Part shown: piece after piece, positions 60,663-64,000 of the stretch
How positions within the stretch are numbered: position 1 is the first letter of the stretch
How the letters are laid out: every line of letters begins with the position of its first letter
NCBI RefSeq assembly: GCF_014203605.1
Contig: NZ_JACHJJ010000020.1
Coordinates: forward strand, 62,001-126,000
Reading direction: 5' to 3'
Source of the DNA: Thiemannella venezuelensis
Lineage (GTDB): Bacteria > Actinomycetota > Actinomycetes > Streptosporangiales > Streptosporangiaceae
Length of the DNA: 64,000 nt
Position numbers and translations under genes: made by a program
The notes under the pieces: generated by a model
The model's database searches: none
What the model saw: the letters and a program-made list of their open reading frames with translations, nothing else
Told to the model about the DNA's origin: nothing

Positions 60663-63600
60663 CCGACGTCTTTCCCGCCTCGTTCGCCCAGGAGCGGATC
60701 TGGTTCCTGAGCGAGCTGCAGCCGGGGCTCGCGGTGTACAACATCGCCGCGTGCTCCGCCCTGCCCTGGATGCGGCCGGTCGACCCCGGGCTGCTGGAGC
60801 GCGCGCTGGGCCTGATGGTGCGCCGGCACGAGCCGCTGCGCACCGCTCTCGCCCTCCGGGACGGGCAGGTCGTGCAGGCCGTCGCCGCCGACGTCCCGGT
60901 CTCCCTGGCCAGGAGCGACGTGTCGGGCGCGGACGACCCCCGGGCGGAGTTCGAGCGGATCGCCGCCGAGGAGTCGGCGGCGCCGTTCGCCCTCGACCGG
61001 GCCCCGCTCTGGCGGGCCCGGCTGGTCCGGCTGGGGCCGGGCGAGGACGAGTGGCGGCTGCTCTTCGTCGCCCACCACACGGTCTACGACGCCTGGTCCG
61101 CGCAGATCTTCGCGGAGGAACTGGCCGAGCTCTGCACGGCGCTGCGCGAGGAGCGTCCGCCGCGCCTGCCGGACCTGGCGATCCAGTACGCCGACTACGC
61201 CGTCTGGCAGCGCGACCGGCTCGCCGACGGCGCGCTCAAGGCCGACCTGGACTACTGGCGGGAGAAGCTGGCCGGGAGCGTCCCGCTGGAGCTGCCGCCG
61301 GACCGGCCCCGCCCGGAGGAGTTCGGCTACGCCGGCGCCACCGTCGGGTTCTCCGTCCCGGACGGCACCTCCGGGCGGGTGGCCGAACTGGCCAGGCGGA
61401 CCTCCACCACGCCGTTCATGGTCCTGCTCACCGCGTTCGCCGCGCTGCTGGCCCGATGGACGGGCCGGACGGACGTCGTCGTGGGCTCCCCGGTGGCCGG
61501 ACGCGAGACACCGGAGCTGAACCCGCTGATCGGCATGTTCGTCAACACGCTGCCGCTCCGGATCGACCTGGGCGGCGACCCGGCGTTCGGCGAGGCGCTG
61601 GAGAGGGTCCGCACCACGGTCCTGGAGGCCCTCGACCACCAGGACGTGCCGTTCGCCAAGCTCGTGGAGGCCCTCCGGCCGCCGCGGGACCCCGGCCGGA
61701 CCCCTCTCTACCAGATCGGCTTCAACCAGCTCCCGATCGACGCGCACGGCAGCCAGCTCTCCACCGGCACGGCCAAGACCGACCTCACCCTGGAGGTGCA
61801 GAGCCCGCAGGGCCGGCTGGGCGGCTGGATCGAGTACAGCACCGAGCTGTTCGAGGAGGACACCGTCCGCCGCCTGCTCTCGGCCTTCCTGGTCCTGCTG
61901 GAGGCGGCGGTGGCCGACCCGGAGCGGCCGGTCTCCCGGCTCCCCCTCCTGGACGCCGGGGAGCGTGACCGGATGCTGGGCTCCTGGCACGGCCCCGCCT
62001 CGCCGTACCCCGCCCGCTGCCTGCACGAGCTGGTGGCCGAGCAGGCGGCGCGGACGCCGGACGCCCCGGCGGTCGTGTCGGGCGGCGCGGGCGGCGCGGG
62101 CGGCACGGTGACGCTGACCTACGCCGAGCTGGAGGCGCGGGCCGACGGCCTGGCCAGGCGGCTGCGCCAGCGCGGGATCCGGGCGCAGGCCCCGGTGGCG
62201 GTGTGCCTGCCGCGGGACGCCGAGCTGATCGTGGCGCTGCTGGCGGTGCTGAAGGCCGGGGGCTGCTACGTGCCTCTGGATCCCGACTACCCGGCCGACC
62301 GGCTCCGGTTCATGCTGTCCGACTCGGGCGCCGGGCTGCTGCTGACCCGCTCGACGCTGGTGGGGCGCCTGCCCAGCGACCACCCGCCGGCGGTCCTGCT
62401 GGACGCGCTGATGTCCGGGCCCCTCCCGCCGCTGCCCCCGGAGAGCGCCTCCCCCGACTCCCTCGCCTACGTCATCTACACCTCCGGCTCGACGGGCACC
62501 CCCAAGGGGGTGATGGTCCCGCACCGGGGCGTGGTGAACCTGGTCACCGGCCTGGGGTTCACCCCGGCGGAGCGGATGCTGCTGCTGACCTCGCTCTCGT
62601 TCGACATCGCCGCGCTGGAGATCTTCGGGCCGCTGCTCGCGGGCGGGACCGTGGTGATCGCCCCGCCGTACGGGACGAACGGCCTCGGCGCGCTGATCGC
62701 GGAGGCGGGGGTGACCACGGTGCAGGCGCCGCCCTCGGTCCTGGAGGAGATCGTCCGGCGGCTGCCCGCCGGGCTGCCCCGGGTGTTCAGCGGCGGCGAG
62801 CCGCTCTCCGCCCGCCTGGCCGGCCGGATCCACGAGGTCGCCGGGGAGCTGTGGAACCTCTACGGGCCGACGGAGACGACGATCTGGTCGGCGGTCCACC
62901 GGGTGCCCCGGGACGCCGGGACCGTCCCCATCGGCCTTCCGGTGGCCAACACCGTCGCCCACGTGCTGGACGGGGCGATGGAGCCGGTCCCGCCGGGGGT
63001 GGCGGGCGAGCTGTACCTGGGCGGCGACGGCCTGGCCCGCGGCTACCACGGCCGCCCCGGCCTCACCGCGGAGCGCTTCGTCGCCGACCCATTCGGGCGC
63101 GGTTCCCGGCTCTACCGGACCGGTGATCTCGTACGGCGGGCGCCCGACGGCACGATCGAGTTCCTGGGACGCGTCGACGACCAGGTCAAGGTCCGGGGCG
63201 TGCGGATCGAGCTCGGCGAGGTGGAGGCGGCGCTGTCCGCCCATCCCGGGGTGCGCAGGGCGGTCGCGGCGGTGCGGGACGACGCCCCCGGAGGCCGGGC
63301 GCTGGTCGCCTACGTCGACACGGAGGTACCCGCCGGGGAGCTGCGGGCGTTCCTGCAGAACCACCTGCCCGCGACGATGCTGCCCAGCCTGTACGTGCGG
63401 GTCGGCGACTTCCCGCGGCTGCCCAACGGGAAACTGGACCGGGCCGCCCTGCCCGCGCCGCACACGGGCGGTGAGCCGTCCCCCGCGGCCGGGCCGTCCA
63501 CCGCGGGCGAGGAGCTGGTGCACGAGATCTGGTGCGAGGTCCTGGGCCGGGCGGACCTGGGGATCGACGACGACTTCTTCGACGCCGGCGGCCACTCGCT

Positions 63601-63781
63601 GCTCGGCACCAGGGTGGTCGCCCGGATCAGCTCCGAGATCGGCATCGACCTGCCGCTGAACGTCCTGTTCACCACCCGTTCGATCCGCCGTCTCGCGGTC
63701 GTCGTCGAGGAACGGCTGGCCGCCGAGATCGACCAGCTGTCCGAGGAGGAGGCCGAGTCGCTGATCGACGGACGCTCCTGA
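60659..63781 (+). CDS. non-ribosomal peptide synthetase, C-A(Gly)-PCP
   Basis: A 1040-residue elongation module. The condensation domain (1-430) begins [16 protein letters not shown] and has HHTVYDA (139-145). The adenylation domain (about 455-945; [33 protein letters not shown]) gives the pocket D-I-L-Q-F-G-L-I-W-K, one residue from a well-known glycine code. The carrier serine is Ser980 in DAGGHSLLG. There is no TE. The start is a TTG at 60659 overlapping the previous TGA, with GAAGGAG six bases upstream, so its translation is coupled to the fusion gene. By gene order it comes after the terminating module; by logic it should act before it. Confidence 0.92.
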
Positions 63782-63839
63782 GCCGCGGAAGCGGCGGGCC
63801 GGACGCGGTGGGAGGCGGCTATCGGGGTAGGCGGGGGGC

Positions 63840-64000
63840 ATGGCACCTTCCTCAGCCGGCCGGCCGGGAACGCCCGGCCCCGCCGCGACGACGTCCGAGC
63901 CGCCCGAAACGTCCAGCCGGTCCGGGACACCCGGCCGGACCGGGACGCCCGGCTGGGCCGGGGCCGTGCACGCCCTGGCCCGCGGCGCCGCCGCGCTGCG
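63840..64000 (+). CDS. start of an unidentified gene (runs off the right edge)
   Basis: An ATG at 63840 with GGCGGGG upstream opens a frame that stays open for 53 codons to the window end. It follows the NRPS stop by 58 bases in the same direction. The visible part is a low-complexity tail rich in Pro, Gly, Ser and Thr, then AGAVHALARGAAAL, which may be the first helix of a folded domain. No family can be named. Confidence 0.45.
   Translation, partial: MAPSSAGRPGTPGPAATTSEPPETSSRSGTPGRTGTPGWAGAVHALARGAAAL

Overview
The window is very GC-rich actinobacterial DNA with GTG and TTG starts, many ATGA/GTGA overlaps between genes, F420-type and FxsT-type genes, lipobox lipoproteins, and long false open frames on the antisense strand. 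The gene content fits a Streptosporangiales-like actinomycete (Streptosporangium, Nonomuraea and relatives). This placement is inferred from gene content and was not computed. I saw no tRNA, rRNA, CRISPR array or insertion sequence.

Left part (1-32.5 kb): mostly ordinary metabolism, with several decayed genes. It holds a partial NUDIX gene, an alpha/beta-hydrolase remnant, and an aldo/keto reductase behind a MerR-type promoter. A lipoprotein carrying an internal OmpA domain follows. A leftward cell-wall-recycling block comes next: an oligopeptide/muropeptide-type ABC importer (binding protein, two permeases, two ATPases), a GNAT remnant, murQ and a serine hydrolase. The two low-GC promoters of this block share a TAATTTTC-like motif. 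A two-component system faces a lipoprotein, membrane-fusion protein and MacB-like exporter operon. An M20 peptidase, a GNAT and an N-acylamino-acid racemase-type enolase form a likely D-amino-acid salvage operon, and an N-acyl-D-amino-acid deacylase homologue lies nearby. Assorted hydrolases, oxidoreductases, a PucR-type regulator and a drug/metabolite transporter fill the rest.

Middle (32.5-40.4 kb): a cluster of STAND/NLR-like signalling ATPases. It contains an FxsT-type NB-ARC/TPR protein, a small membrane protein, an HTH-NB-ARC-SIR2 fusion and an nSTAND1-TPR protein. The last two form a probable operon and are good candidates for antiphage defence.

Right part (41.7-64 kb): a hybrid NRPS-PKS cluster organised around a divergent, AT-rich promoter at 53738-53939. 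Leftward run a type II thioesterase with a degenerate phosphopantetheinyl-transferase-like tail, a five-domain NRPS (A-PCP-C-A-PCP, second A domain of Lys2 type) and a one-module PKS with the unusual order KS-AT-KR-DH-ACP. Rightward run a 2240-residue polypeptide reading C-A(Ser)-PCP-TE(Cys)-MFS exporter-APH-like kinase, then a C-A(Gly)-PCP NRPS and the start of a further gene. A plausible assembly order is A1-PCP, C-A2-PCP, the PKS module, the Gly module, the Ser module, then release by a cysteine thioesterase. The same chain that ends synthesis also carries the putative exporter and a putative kinase, and this is the most striking feature of the window.
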